Assembly (NCBI GenBank): GCA_022823625.1
Contig: JAJEHQ010000001.1
Span: 124,001 to 188,000, forward strand
From: Gammaproteobacteria bacterium
Lineage (GTDB): Bacteria > Pseudomonadota > Gammaproteobacteria > Arenicellales > JAJDZL01
Reading direction: 5' to 3'
Length of the DNA stretch: 64,000 nucleotides
The first letter of the stretch is position 1, and every line of letters begins with the position of its first letter. The translations under genes were made by a program, and so were the position numbers. Below, in pieces: positions 31,112-40,083 of this stretch. Under the pieces are notes generated by a model. The model saw nothing but the letters and a program-made list of their open reading frames with translations. It had not been told where the DNA came from and did not search any database.

Positions 31112-32626
31112 CTAGTTGGTTTTCTTTACTAACTGTGGCAATACAAAGTTGGCAACATGAGGCGTTACTTCAATTCCATCACGATGAACGATCGGCTGTA
31201 CAAATTGCAACAAAGGGATGACGTACGCATTTTCGGCAATGTATCGATCAACAGTCTTATAACCATCGATTCTTTTATCCTCATCAGGTTCTCCCCACAA
31301 AGGACCAATCATCGCATCAAGATCATCTGTATCCCAAGTCGAGTGAGGGGAGGGGCCAAACATGGCAAATCCTGTTGAAGTTGATGGATCACCAATCGCA
31401 TTGCCCCAGTTATAAAAGGCGGCTGGTGCCAACGTGTCTTGTGCACGAAGTTCGAAGTGTTTTGCGATTTCATAGACTTCAATTTCAGCTTCTGCACCAA
31501 CATTTCTCCACATACCTACAATCGCTTGGATAATTTCATAATCTTTTGGTTTGAAACCGCGGGTCGTTTGAATCTTGAAACGTACCGGGTTTTCTGTTGA
31601 ATAGCCAGAAGCTGCTAGCAATTCCTTGGATTTTTCAGGATTTGTTTCTACCGCTATTGATTCATCGAATGCAGAGTACTGTGGGGCCTGCAGTGTATCA
31701 ATGGGCACACCATATCCTCGCAGTAGTCGCTCGACTATTGCCTCCTTGTCAATGGCATGGGCCAGAGCTTTTCTCACATTAGCATCTTCCATGACTCCGA
31801 CATCATTTAAAAATATCATTGCGATGTCGGAAACCGGCGTATTTCTGCCTTGAAGCCCATCTTTTTCGCTAAGGCGATCATATTGTTCATATGGAATTTC
31901 AATTGTGATATCTGAGCTGCCACTCTCGATCTCAGCAACACGACTGTTGGCATCAGGAACGAATTTGAAGATCACTGTTTCAAATTCAGGCTGAGGTCCC
32001 CAATATTTATCAAAACGCTTCAATCGAACGAAACTGTTCCGTTCAAACTGATCAACCATGTAAGGTCCCGACCCGACTGGAGCTTTTTCAAATCCTTCGG
32101 CTCCAACACTTTCGTAGTAGTCTTTCGGTAAAACATAGGCAGTGAGAAAAGCCATCCATTTGAAGATTGTTGGTTCAAATCTCAGTACATCTGCTGTGAT
32201 TCTGTTGCCGTCGACAGCAAAGTTGCCGACCGTGCTCCAAATAAACTGAATTGGATTACCAGTGTCGGGATTGCCAGCTCGTTCCAATGACCAAACCACA
32301 TCTGCAGCTGTAACTTGACTGCCATCATGCCAGAATGCACCGTCTCTGACTTCCAGCCAAATTTTCGTTCGATCTTCATTCCATCCCCAGCCAGTCAGTA
32401 AACCATTTTTGAAAGTAAGGTCTGGATTCTGATCAACGTATTGGTCAAAAACCGATTTGTAAATTGATTGAATTGTTGGGTTTACAGCTGAAAGCCCGAC
32501 TGTGGGGTCCCAAGACGGTAAATTTACGTTGTAAGCGATGGTCAACACATCATCGTGGCTATCTGCTTGTGCTTGACCGAAGCCAATAAATAAAGCGAGT
32601 GCCGCGGCGATTATTCGAATTTGCAT
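31112..32626 (-). CDS. Extracellular solute-binding protein, family 5
   Basis: 504 aa with a clear Sec signal peptide (IIAAALALFIGFGQAQA, cleavage near residue 21). The mature protein has SBP_bac_5 features: an early YNVNLPSWDP strand, VRDGAFWHDGSQVTAADVVWSLER and the C-terminal AENAYVIPLLQFVQPIV. This family delivers peptides, nickel, opines, glutathione or sugars to Dpp/Opp importers. The ligand here is unknown, although the neighbouring hydrolase and SDR suggest an organic compound processed after uptake. Confidence 0.92.
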   Translation of the reverse strand: MQIRIIAAALALFIGFGQAQADSHDDVLTIAYNVNLPSWDPTVGLSAVNPTIQSIYKSVFDQYVDQNPDLTFKNGLLTGWGWNEDRTKIWLEVRDGAFWHDGSQVTAADVVWSLERAGNPDTGNPIQFIWSTVGNFAVDGNRITADVLRFEPTIFKWMAFLTAYVLPKDYYESVGAEGFEKAPVGSGPYMVDQFERNSFVRLKRFDKYWGPQPEFETVIFKFVPDANSRVAEIESGSSDITIEIPYEQYDRLSEKDGLQGRNTPVSDIAMIFLNDVGVMEDANVRKALAHAIDKEAIVERLLRGYGVPIDTLQAPQYSAFDESIAVETNPEKSKELLAASGYSTENPVRFKIQTTRGFKPKDYEIIQAIVGMWRNVGAEAEIEVYEIAKHFELRAQDTLAPAAFYNWGNAIGDPSTSTGFAMFGPSPHSTWDTDDLDAMIGPLWGEPDEDKRIDGYKTVDRYIAENAYVIPLLQFVQPIVHRDGIEVTPHVANFVLPQLVKKTN

Positions 32627-32652
32627 GGGAGATCCTCCGATAACTCTACGTT

Positions 32653-33894
32653 TCAGTTGATTGGTTTGCCTTCACTGGATGCCCAGTTCTGCATTAGTGT
32701 ATTTGATGGTTGAGATTCGTCAACCAATTTGACAGCTGTTTCACGACCAGCAACGGGCAACCGGTTCGAGTCAATCAAACCTAACTGTACGAGTACAGAT
32801 GCCTGGTCCCAGTAAATGTGTTCATGACACAATTTATCACCGCGAAAATTGACAATTGCCACAAGGGGAATTTCCACGTATTTTCCAGTGGGCTCAACGC
32901 CAGGCAACATCCAGTCAATTTCCCTGTTATGCGTAAAGCAAAACAACATTTCGTCGACAAGGCGATCGGTTCCGATCGTTCTGGATATAGGAATTAGTGC
33001 CGTGTCATCAGGATTTGCATCAACAAAGTGGTACTTATAGAATCGACTGAGCTGCTCACTGCCAACACCGCCTGTCATCGTTGGAATATGATTGACATAA
33101 GGTTCGTCAACCATTGTCGACATGGTCGCAGGCACATCACGCGTGGCAAATTCGTGGTAACAGTGCATGTCCCACAGTTGACTCAAATTGTAAATTGGGC
33201 CCATTACAGAGCGCAAGAGCGCCAATGATCTTGTGTACGCCATCATTGTTGATGGTTTGTGGTAACTGTCGCGGCCAGGTGTCGCAAATGCATGGTTCAC
33301 ACCAGGGTAGTTATAAATTTCGATTTCAGGGCGGTCACTAAAGGTATCCCTGATTTTTCCCACTGCCTCAGGCGGAACGAAACCGTCCTCATCAGCAAAG
33401 TGCATAACCATGGGGCAGGTGATTGAGTCGGCCTCGCCTAGCGAAGCTTCTATGGCAACGCCGTAATACGATACAGCACAGTCAACATCAGTTCTGGCAG
33501 CCGTTAGATATGCTAGCTTTCCACCCAAGCAATAACCCAGAGCGCCGACTTTACCTTTGCATTGCGGAATGTTACGAATGGCAGCGACTGTGGCAGCAAC
33601 ATCCTCAATACCCTGATCTACATCAAATCGTTGATAATATTCAAAAGCTTGTTGAAAATCCTCGTCTGAATAACTTAAAACGATGCCAGGCTTCATTCGC
33701 CAGAACAAATCTGGTACCAACACGACATAACCTTCCTCGGCAAAGTTGTCAGCCATATCACGAAGATACGTGTTGATTCCAAAAATTTCCTGTAAAAGAA
33801 TCAGTCCGGGTCCAGAATTTTTCTCAGGCTTTGCGAGATAAGCCTGGAACTGTCCGCCATCGGCTGCGGTAATGTCAATCATGGTGCCGCTCAT
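32653..33894 (-). CDS. Dienelactone hydrolase fused to SnoaL/NTF2-like domain
   Basis: 413 aa, apparently cytoplasmic. Residues 1-232 are an alpha/beta hydrolase of the dienelactone hydrolase family with a Cys nucleophile: GYCLGG (Cys122), Asp170 (FADEDGFVP) and His201 (GVNHAF). Residues from about 234 look like a SnoaL/NTF2-type alpha+beta cone, with LWDMHCYHEFATRDVPA at its start; this second assignment is less certain. It is the promoter-proximal gene of the importer operon, 26 bp upstream of the binding protein. The operon context suggests hydrolysis of an imported ester or lactone; the actual substrate is not known. Confidence 0.85.
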   Translation of the reverse strand: MSGTMIDITAADGGQFQAYLAKPEKNSGPGLILLQEIFGINTYLRDMADNFAEEGYVVLVPDLFWRMKPGIVLSYSDEDFQQAFEYYQRFDVDQGIEDVAATVAAIRNIPQCKGKVGALGYCLGGKLAYLTAARTDVDCAVSYYGVAIEASLGEADSITCPMVMHFADEDGFVPPEAVGKIRDTFSDRPEIEIYNYPGVNHAFATPGRDSYHKPSTMMAYTRSLALLRSVMGPIYNLSQLWDMHCYHEFATRDVPATMSTMVDEPYVNHIPTMTGGVGSEQLSRFYKYHFVDANPDDTALIPISRTIGTDRLVDEMLFCFTHNREIDWMLPGVEPTGKYVEIPLVAIVNFRGDKLCHEHIYWDQASVLVQLGLIDSNRLPVAGRETAVKLVDESQPSNTLMQNWASSEGKPIN

Positions 33895-34264
33895 TCATAT
33901 CCCTCTCGATTGATTCAGATGAAAAGAATAAATATATATTATCAATGCTTTGCTTCAAGCCGAATTGAGGCAATTCAATACAGATATATAAGTCCCAAAA
34001 GCTAACGTCATTAGTTGAACAGGTGGACACCATCTTGTGGAAACCCAGCTGATTCACTGCATTAAAATTTCTATTGCGAAACTTGTGTTGAGAGTTTCGC
34101 AATATTTATCAATGCAAAAATAATCGGATGTGAATTAAACAATTATTCTGATTAATAATATGATGGAATTTATTGAAATATCAACGTATTATGAACACAC
34201 AAATATTAACAATCAATGAGAAATCTGAATACTTGTCATTACCAGAGAAAATTAGGTCAATCAA
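33895..34264. other. Divergent AT-rich intergenic region
   Basis: 370 bp between the divergent hydrolase operon (-) and the DUF924 gene (+). It is strongly AT-rich and should hold both promoters, but no hexamer pair is convincing enough to call. It contains the perfect palindrome at 34073-34103. No protein-coding signal is seen. Confidence 0.5.
34073..34103. repeat. Perfect inverted repeat ATTGCGAAACT/AGTTTCGCAAT
   Basis: An 11-bp perfect stem with a 9-nt loop lies in the divergent intergenic region. Its outer half (ATTGCGA...TCGCAAT) matches that of the palindrome at 46924-46951, which precedes the tRNA. It could be an operator or a dispersed repeat element; with two clear copies this cannot be decided. 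Confidence 0.5.
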
Positions 34265-34882
34265 ATGAGTTTTGATGCGGAATCAATTCTTGATTTTTGG
34301 TTTGCAGGCAATGCTTTGACGCCAGAAGGGTACGAGGTGCGTAAGGAACTTTGGTTTTCTGTGAATGAGGAATTTGATTCCGAAATTCGGCGCAGGTTTG
34401 AATCGCAGATTCAAGAAGCGGCTGAATTGTGTAAATCTGGATTGAGTTCTGATGTTAGGCACAACTTAGCGCGAATTATTGCTACAGATCAGTTCCCTCG
34501 GAATGTATATCGTGGTACTGCCCAAGCCTTTGCGTATGATTCAGATGCGTTGAGTGTGACCAAAGGCATGATTAAAAACGGCATGCATGAGCAATTAAGT
34601 TATGTCGAGAGAATGTTTGTTTACATGCCTCTTGAGCATTCCGAATGTCTGGACATGCAGATCCTTTCAGTCAAAATGTTCGAAGCACTTGTTGCTTCTG
34701 AGGACAATCAATTCGAATCAGATTCTGGCGAGTCGATTTGGTATGCTCATCTGCACAAGGAAATAATTGAGCAATTCGGCAGGTTTCCACATCGAAATGA
34801 AATTCTTGGCAGGGAATCAACGGCAGAAGAAATTGAGTATCTCGCATCTGGCCCTGAAAATTTTGGTCAAATCAAAGTGTAG
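34265..34882 (+). CDS. DUF924 family protein
   Basis: 205 aa. The N-terminal ILDFWF, the block IIATDQFPRNVYRGTAQAFAYD, the PLEHSE motif and the C-terminal FGRFPHRNEILGRESTAEE are the conserved features of DUF924 proteins. These are all-helical and TPR-like, and their biochemical role is not established. The gene stands alone, 115 bp before mdh and divergent from the hydrolase operon. Confidence 0.9.
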   Translation: MSFDAESILDFWFAGNALTPEGYEVRKELWFSVNEEFDSEIRRRFESQIQEAAELCKSGLSSDVRHNLARIIATDQFPRNVYRGTAQAFAYDSDALSVTKGMIKNGMHEQLSYVERMFVYMPLEHSECLDMQILSVKMFEALVASEDNQFESDSGESIWYAHLHKEIIEQFGRFPHRNEILGRESTAEEIEYLASGPENFGQIKV

Positions 34883-34997
34883 TCCGATCTAAATGAAAAT
34901 CAGGCTTAATAATTTACTGAGAATTGCAGGTGAGTAGAAAGCACATAATGTTGATACACTCACTTAACCACCGATATTCTTGTAGAGAAGTTCAATA

Positions 34998-35975
34998 ATG
35001 AAAAATCCAGTCAGAGTAACAGTTACAGGAGCAGCGGGGCAGATCAGCTACAACTTGCTGTTTCGATTAGCGGCCGGTGAGATGCTGGGCAAAGACCAAC
35101 CCGTAATTCTCCAATTGTTGGAAATTCCCCCGGCAATGAAAATGCTGGACGGTGTAGTGATGGAACTTGAAGACTGTGCCTTTTCGACTTTGTCCGGAAT
35201 TATCGCCACCGACAATTCGGAACTTGCTTTCGGTGACGCCGAATATGTACTGATGGTTGGTGCAAGGCCACGTGGACCGGGTATGGAACGGAAGGACCTG
35301 CTGGAAGCGAATGCCAAAATATTCACGGAACAGGGTTCAGTATTGGACCGAGTCGCAAGTCAGAATGTGCGTGTTCTCGTTGTTGGAAACCCGGCCAATA
35401 CCAATGCTTTGATCACAGCCAGCAAGCTACAGCGTTTGGACGCTTCACAAGTCACAGCAATGACCCGATTGGATCATAATCGTGCAATCAGTCAAATTGC
35501 TGCAAAGACAGGTAGTTTTTCCTCCTCCGTCAAACGGGTCATAATCTGGGGTAATCATTCAGCAACACAATATCCGGATATTCATCACGCTACTGTCGAC
35601 GGGGCATCAGCTTTGGATGTGGTAGACCAGAATTGGATTGAGTCAGAGTTTATCCCCACAGTACAAAAAAGAGGTGCACAAGTCATTGCTGCCCGTGGGC
35701 TTTCAAGTGCTGCGTCTGCCGGTTCAGCGGCAATGGACCATATCAGGACATGGATGCAGGGTACACCGACTGGCGACTGGACAAGTATGGGAATTGTTAG
35801 TGACGGCTCTTATGAAATTACAGACGGTTTGATTTATTCATACCCGGTAACATGTAAATCCGGTCACTATGAAATTGTTCAGGATTTGGAAATCAATAAG
35901 TTCAGTCGAGATAAGATGCAAATTACTGAACAGGAATTGATCGAAGAACGAGACGCAATCGCTAATTTGCTCTGA
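34998..35975 (+). CDS. mdh: Malate dehydrogenase (NAD-dependent, type 2)
   Basis: 325 aa, catalysing malate to oxaloacetate in the TCA cycle. The nucleotide-binding [17 protein letters not shown], the substrate-binding arginines in [15 protein letters not shown], the NPANTNA block, MTRLDHNRA and the catalytic His in [12 protein letters not shown] are all present. The sequence is of the cytosolic-type group (as in Thermus and animal cytosol) and not the enterobacterial 312-aa type. The GTG of the next gene starts one base after the stop, so mdh may be co-transcribed with the glycosyltransferase-SPL trio. Confidence 0.96.
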   Translation: MKNPVRVTVTGAAGQISYNLLFRLAAGEMLGKDQPVILQLLEIPPAMKMLDGVVMELEDCAFSTLSGIIATDNSELAFGDAEYVLMVGARPRGPGMERKDLLEANAKIFTEQGSVLDRVASQNVRVLVVGNPANTNALITASKLQRLDASQVTAMTRLDHNRAISQIAAKTGSFSSSVKRVIIWGNHSATQYPDIHHATVDGASALDVVDQNWIESEFIPTVQKRGAQVIAARGLSSAASAGSAAMDHIRTWMQGTPTGDWTSMGIVSDGSYEITDGLIYSYPVTCKSGHYEIVQDLEINKFSRDKMQITEQELIEERDAIANLL

Positions 35976-35976
35976 A

Positions 35977-36819
35977 GTGTTTGACTGCTCTGCAGTGATT
36001 CCGGCTTACAATCGGAAAGACAGGATTCAACCAACAATAGAGTCAGTTCTAAATCAATCTGTTTTGCCGCGCGAGATTATCGTCGTGGATGACGGCTCAA
36101 CTGACGGAACTTCAGAGTTCATCAAATCAACATTTCCTGATGTTAAAGTTGTGACCCAGGCTAACCAAGGTGTCAGCGCAGCTAGAAACAGAGGAATCAT
36201 GGAAGCCAAGGGAGAGTGGGTAGCGTTTCTTGATTCAGATGACGAGTGGCTTCCGTCGAAACTGGAAATTCAGTCCAGTTGGCTTAGAAACCACCCTGAT
36301 ATCAAGATATGTCACTGCGACGAAATCTGGATCAGGAATCAAGTTCGCGTCAATCCTGGTAAACGGCACAAAAAGCAGGGCGGATGGATATATCTAAACT
36401 GCTTGCCACTATGTGTCATCTCTCCATCAGCCGTTGTAATCAATCAAGAGATATTTGACGAAGTAGGAGTGTTCGACGAATGCCTGCCAGCATGTGAAGA
36501 TTATGAATTGTGGCTTCGAATTACCCCAAAATTTGAGGTTGGTTATGTTGACCGACAGTTGCTAGTCAAACATGGAGGGCATAGTGACCAGTTATCTAAG
36601 GCGTATGCGGGGATGGATCGGTTTCGGATCACAGCACTGGTCAAATCTTTGGAACAGGGTGTTCTATCATCCGCCCAGCGAAAGAGCACGATTGAAACAT
36701 TAATCAATAAAACTGAAATTTATTTGAAAGGTGCAAGAAAGCGCGGGAAGCTCTTTGAAGTAAATGATCTTGAAACGCTTTTGGAACGCTATAAAGCAGA
36801 GCTAAGTGAACTTGGATGA
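35977..36819 (+). CDS. Family 2 glycosyltransferase
   Basis: 280 aa from a GTG start one base after the mdh stop. The GT-A fold is visible: SAVIPAYNRKDRI, VVDDG (Asp38-Asp39), GVSAARNRGI and the metal-binding DSDD (86-89), plus a later CEDYELWLRI that supplies the acceptor-side acidic residues. No membrane segment is apparent. It overlaps the next gene by ATGA. The transferred sugar and acceptor are unknown. The tight coupling to a nucleosidase and an SPL-like enzyme is unusual for a polysaccharide gene. Confidence 0.9.
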   Translation: MFDCSAVIPAYNRKDRIQPTIESVLNQSVLPREIIVVDDGSTDGTSEFIKSTFPDVKVVTQANQGVSAARNRGIMEAKGEWVAFLDSDDEWLPSKLEIQSSWLRNHPDIKICHCDEIWIRNQVRVNPGKRHKKQGGWIYLNCLPLCVISPSAVVINQEIFDEVGVFDECLPACEDYELWLRITPKFEVGYVDRQLLVKHGGHSDQLSKAYAGMDRFRITALVKSLEQGVLSSAQRKSTIETLINKTEIYLKGARKRGKLFEVNDLETLLERYKAELSELG

Positions 36820-37631
36820 ATCACAGTGTAAATCTCATAGTTGCTCTGAAAGCTGAAGCTCAACCTCTGATCGAATTCTTCGAACTAAAGGCATTACCGG
36901 TTGATGAAACCATTTCAATATTTGCTAACCATGAGGTAACACTTGCCCTTGCCGGTATGGGAAAATCAGCTGCGGCACATGCAGTCCAGTGCGTCAAAAA
37001 CACGAATCAGGGTTGTGTCAATGCATGGTTAAACATTGGTATTGCAGGGCATGGAGAATTTGATGTAGGTCAGGGATTCCTGGCAAATAGAATTGTTGAT
37101 CAGACTACCATGAAAACCTGGTATCCGCAGTTTGTGTTTCAACCAGTCTGTCGAACCGGAACCCTAATGACTGTCGATAAAGTTGAGACAGACTATTCAG
37201 ACCCGGTAGGCTATGACATGGAAGCGTCTGGATTTTATTCCGCAGCAGTTAATTGCTCCACAATTGAGCTGGTGCACACTTACAAGATTGTTTCGGATAA
37301 TCCGAGAAATTCGGTCGCAAAAGTCACCCGTTCCAAAATAGACAATCTGATCAAATCTAAACTGTCAGAAATCCGATGTACGATCGATTCACTTAAAAAG
37401 CTAACAGCAGAAGTTGCTACTCGAAACTCATCAGATGAGTTGTTGCATCAATTTCTTCAACGATGGAGATTTTCAGTTACTCAGCAGATTCAACTGAAAT
37501 CATTTTTATGTAAAACCAATGTATTAAAGATTGATATTGATGTTGAGTCTAATGAATTTATGTCGTGTCGAAATGGCAAATCGGCTTTAAAAGTCGTTGA
37601 GAGAACTGTAGAAACGCATTGGCGTAATTAA
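36816..37631 (+). CDS. MTA/SAH nucleosidase-like (PNP superfamily) protein
   Basis: 271 aa. The first ~170 residues resemble 5'-methylthioadenosine/S-adenosylhomocysteine nucleosidase: Glu14 (LKAEAQPL), LNIGIAGHG, the Met135-Glu136 pair (YDMEASGF) that binds the ribose, and Asp161 (IVSDNP), the catalytic acid. The remaining ~100 residues are a helical, basic C-terminal extension not found in MTAN. It overlaps the glycosyltransferase gene by 4 bp and is 11 bp upstream of the SPL-like gene. A role in clearing 5'-deoxyadenosine or SAM by-products of the radical SAM partner is an inference. Confidence 0.8.
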   Translation: MNHSVNLIVALKAEAQPLIEFFELKALPVDETISIFANHEVTLALAGMGKSAAAHAVQCVKNTNQGCVNAWLNIGIAGHGEFDVGQGFLANRIVDQTTMKTWYPQFVFQPVCRTGTLMTVDKVETDYSDPVGYDMEASGFYSAAVNCSTIELVHTYKIVSDNPRNSVAKVTRSKIDNLIKSKLSEIRCTIDSLKKLTAEVATRNSSDELLHQFLQRWRFSVTQQIQLKSFLCKTNVLKIDIDVESNEFMSCRNGKSALKVVERTVETHWRN

Positions 37632-37642
37632 ACAATCTGCAA

Positions 37643-38707
37643 ATGTATAGAAATATTTATGTCGAATCTGAAGTGCTGCGGTATCACCGTGTTAAGGAGA
37701 TTTTGGCACGATATACCGACGCATCGGTTGTGACATGTGATCGATATACGGAAATTTTCAACCTAAAGTCTCAGGACTTCAGGCTGCAAAAAAAACAGCC
37801 TGCGCTGATTCTGGCAAGAAAACACAGAGGATATATCCAACAGGCACCGGCGGGATATGGTGTGGGCGGCGATCATAACTTCTATTTTTCGACGATGATG
37901 AACTGTCTTTATGATTGTCGATATTGTTTTCTGCAGGGCATGTACCGCTCAGCGAACCATGTGGTATTTGTAAATTATGAAGATTTTTCCAGTGCCCTGT
38001 TGAAAACAGCTGCCAGGTTCGAGAAGGATGAACAGGTGTGGTTTTTTTCAGGATACGACTGTGATAGCCTAGCCCTGGAACCAGTTCTCAGTATGGCTGA
38101 TTTCTTTATTGAAACAGTGTCATCAAGTCAGAATGTATGGCTTGAATTGAGAACCAAGAGTACTCAAATTCGTTCGCTTTTGAAGCGCACACCACTGCCA
38201 AATATCGTGACTGCATTTAGTTTTACACCGACAGCAATTTCAGAACAGATTGAACATCAAGTACCAGGAGTTGAGAAGAGACTTGCGGCTATGCTCCGAT
38301 TGCAGGAGCAGGGATGGTCAGTTGGACTTCGATTCGATCCACTCATTTACTCGCATAATTTTCGAGAGCAGTATCAGGATCTGTTCAACCTTCTGTTTTT
38401 GTCTTTGAACCCAGACCTTATTCATTCCATAAGTATTGGTGTTTTTCGATTACCAAAAGATTTCTATAAGCAACTGGAGCGACTCTATCCGGACGATAGC
38501 TTCATCGCCCAGCCATTTAATTCACGAAACGGGCAAGTTTCTTATCCACTGAATATTGAACTTGAGATGAAAAGCTGGTGTTATAAGCAGATTCAGGAAC
38601 ATATCGAGAAAAACAAAATCTTTTTTGCAGAAATTTCGGTACCAGATTCTATTCCAGCAACATCTATCTCGTTAAAATCTGAACTCGATGTACGAAATGT
38701 CAATTAA
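37643..38707 (+). CDS. Spore photoproduct lyase-like radical SAM protein
   Basis: 354 aa. The radical SAM cluster motif is Cys88-x3-Cys92-x2-Cys95 (NCLYDCRYCFLQ). A Cys at 140 (SGYDCDS) lies at the place of the H-donating Cys141 of Bacillus SPL, and overall length is close to the family's ~340 aa. SPL reverses the thymine spore photoproduct in DNA. This organism shows no sign of sporulation, so the substrate is an open question. It is the last gene of the coupled trio; no terminator is evident after it. Confidence 0.88.
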   Translation: MYRNIYVESEVLRYHRVKEILARYTDASVVTCDRYTEIFNLKSQDFRLQKKQPALILARKHRGYIQQAPAGYGVGGDHNFYFSTMMNCLYDCRYCFLQGMYRSANHVVFVNYEDFSSALLKTAARFEKDEQVWFFSGYDCDSLALEPVLSMADFFIETVSSSQNVWLELRTKSTQIRSLLKRTPLPNIVTAFSFTPTAISEQIEHQVPGVEKRLAAMLRLQEQGWSVGLRFDPLIYSHNFREQYQDLFNLLFLSLNPDLIHSISIGVFRLPKDFYKQLERLYPDDSFIAQPFNSRNGQVSYPLNIELEMKSWCYKQIQEHIEKNKIFFAEISVPDSIPATSISLKSELDVRNVN

Positions 38708-38896
38708 GATCCTTTCATGTGTAATAAAGTAGACTCTGACTATGATTTTTGTCAGTCTGAATATTTCTCTGCCTGCATTTCTCGGTGATACGATAATGCT
38801 AGGGGTGAACAATCCAAAGGCTTGCCACGGTTTGCGAGTGCCCGATAAGAGAAAGTAAATCAAATGGTAATGTAGATTTACTGGCATAAGCAATGA

Positions 38897-39226
38897 CAAA
38901 GGTTTTTCACGAATCAATGGAAGGCGTTCGTGGGGTTTTTCAAGTCCTATACCGAAGCGGAACTCATCAAGCTGAATGCTAAGGGGTTCATCAACGATGA
39001 CGGACTTGCGGAGCCTGTGGTTGGCCTCGAGCCCGACGGCCCCGGTTTTTCCGGCCCGGAATTCCTAATGGCGTAGCAAGATGTCTGGAGCGTTCGGGAT
39101 ACCACTTTTTCGAACTGGTACGTGATCGAAATCGAAGCGGAAATACCGGATCGCCTTCGAGCCCTCAAAGATCTGCCGCAGACCGATTTCGTGCTTCAGA
39201 ATTACGGCTTGTGGCTGTGCCACTGA
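38897..39226 (+). pseudogene. Decayed, unrecognised gene with in-frame amber
   Basis: An open frame without a start reads FFKSYTEAELIKLNAKGF, then is cut by TAG at 39074, and continues in the same frame as DVWSVRDTTFSNWYVIEIEA to GLWLCH and a TGA. Codon choice is G/C-rich at third positions, unlike the flanking AT-rich DNA, on both sides of the stop. This fits the remains of a horizontally acquired gene. I do not recognise the family. A minus-strand frame across 39065-39286 is less convincing. Confidence 0.5.
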
Positions 39227-39362
39227 AAAGAGCCGTTCGGCTTCGCGGACAGGTCGTTGTCTGGGCCGGTTCAGGCCGAGTTTCATCGCTCTTCGAAAAG
39301 ACTGATACGCTGTCCCCTGATTACGATGATATTTTGTTTACACAAATGGAAAATGTTTACCG

Positions 39363-39391
39363 TTGACAATATTCTATTTGTGGAATATATT
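39363..39391 (+). promoter_or_regulatory. Sigma70-type promoter with operator for the toxin-antitoxin pair
   Basis: TTGACA (39363-39368) and TATATT (39386-39391) are separated by exactly 17 bp. The inverted repeat ATATTC (39369-39374) and GAATAT (39383-39388) sits between and overlaps the -10. A repressor bound there would block the polymerase, as expected for autoregulation by an antitoxin. AAGGA follows at 39398, just before the toxin start. Confidence 0.75.
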
Positions 39392-39406
39392 CTCTTTAAG
39401 GAATGA

Positions 39407-39772
39407 ATGATGGCTTGGGAGGCGGAGTATACAGATGAATTTGGCAAGTGGTGGGACACCCTCACTGAGAATCAACAAGATAGCATCACCGCCACGGTGG
39501 AGTTATTAATGGAATATGGCCCTCAACTGAAATTTCCGCATTCCTCGAGCATTGAGGGTTCCAAGTATAGCCATATGCGTGAGCTACGAGTTCAATCGGG
39601 CGGAAATCCCATCAGAATATTTTACGCCTTTGACCCTCGTAGAATAGCCATACTGCTGACTGGTAGCAGCAAGACGGGAAAAGACCGCTTTTATGAGGAA
39701 CAAATCCCCGTTGCCGACAAGCTGTATACCCAGCACATTGAAGATCTGAATAAAGAGGGGTTAATCAAATGA
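39407..39772 (+). CDS. HigB/Gp49-family type II toxin
   Basis: 121 aa (or 120 from the second ATG, better spaced from AAGGA). It resembles RelE/HigB-like toxins of the phage Gp49 family: an N-terminal WEAEYTDEFGKWWDTL helix, basic MRELRVQSGGNPIRIFYAFDP and LLTGSSKTGKDRFYEEQIP. Such toxins cleave mRNA on the ribosome. The toxin precedes the antitoxin, the HigBA order, with a 4-bp overlap. Confidence 0.88.
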   Translation: MMAWEAEYTDEFGKWWDTLTENQQDSITATVELLMEYGPQLKFPHSSSIEGSKYSHMRELRVQSGGNPIRIFYAFDPRRIAILLTGSSKTGKDRFYEEQIPVADKLYTQHIEDLNKEGLIK

Positions 39773-40083
39773 CTGGCAGAAACAAATTTTCCAAACTGAC
39801 AGAAAACTTGTCGCCGGAGCGGCGTGCCAAAATCGAAATGCGCAAGATTGACCTGCGTGAAGAAATGGCACTGCACGAACTGCGCAAAGTTCTCGGTACA
39901 TCACAGGCAGATTTGGCGGCACGACTCGACGTAAACCAACCCGCCATCACCAAGATGGAGCGCCGCACAGATATCCGCATTAGCAGCTTGAAGAGAATGA
40001 TTGAAGCAATGGGCGGTTCGCTGGAAATCAAAGCCTGTTTCCCTCAAGGCGATGTCACAATCACAAACTATAGGAATACCTGA
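39769..40083 (+). CDS. XRE-family antitoxin (HigA-like)
   Basis: 104 aa. A helix-turn-helix is clear at about residues 45-66 (SQADLAARLDVNQPAITKME), followed by a dimerisation segment (SSLKRMIEAMGGSLEIKA). It is translationally coupled to the toxin by an ATGA overlap and would repress the promoter upstream through the palindrome there while neutralising the toxin. Confidence 0.9.
   Translation: MTGRNKFSKLTENLSPERRAKIEMRKIDLREEMALHELRKVLGTSQADLAARLDVNQPAITKMERRTDIRISSLKRMIEAMGGSLEIKACFPQGDVTITNYRNT

Noticed and set aside
39065-39286. Minus-strand frame of 73 codons starting MKLGLNRPRQ
   Set aside because: The plus-strand frame across the same DNA has more coding-like codon use over a longer range. 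It remains a weak alternative.
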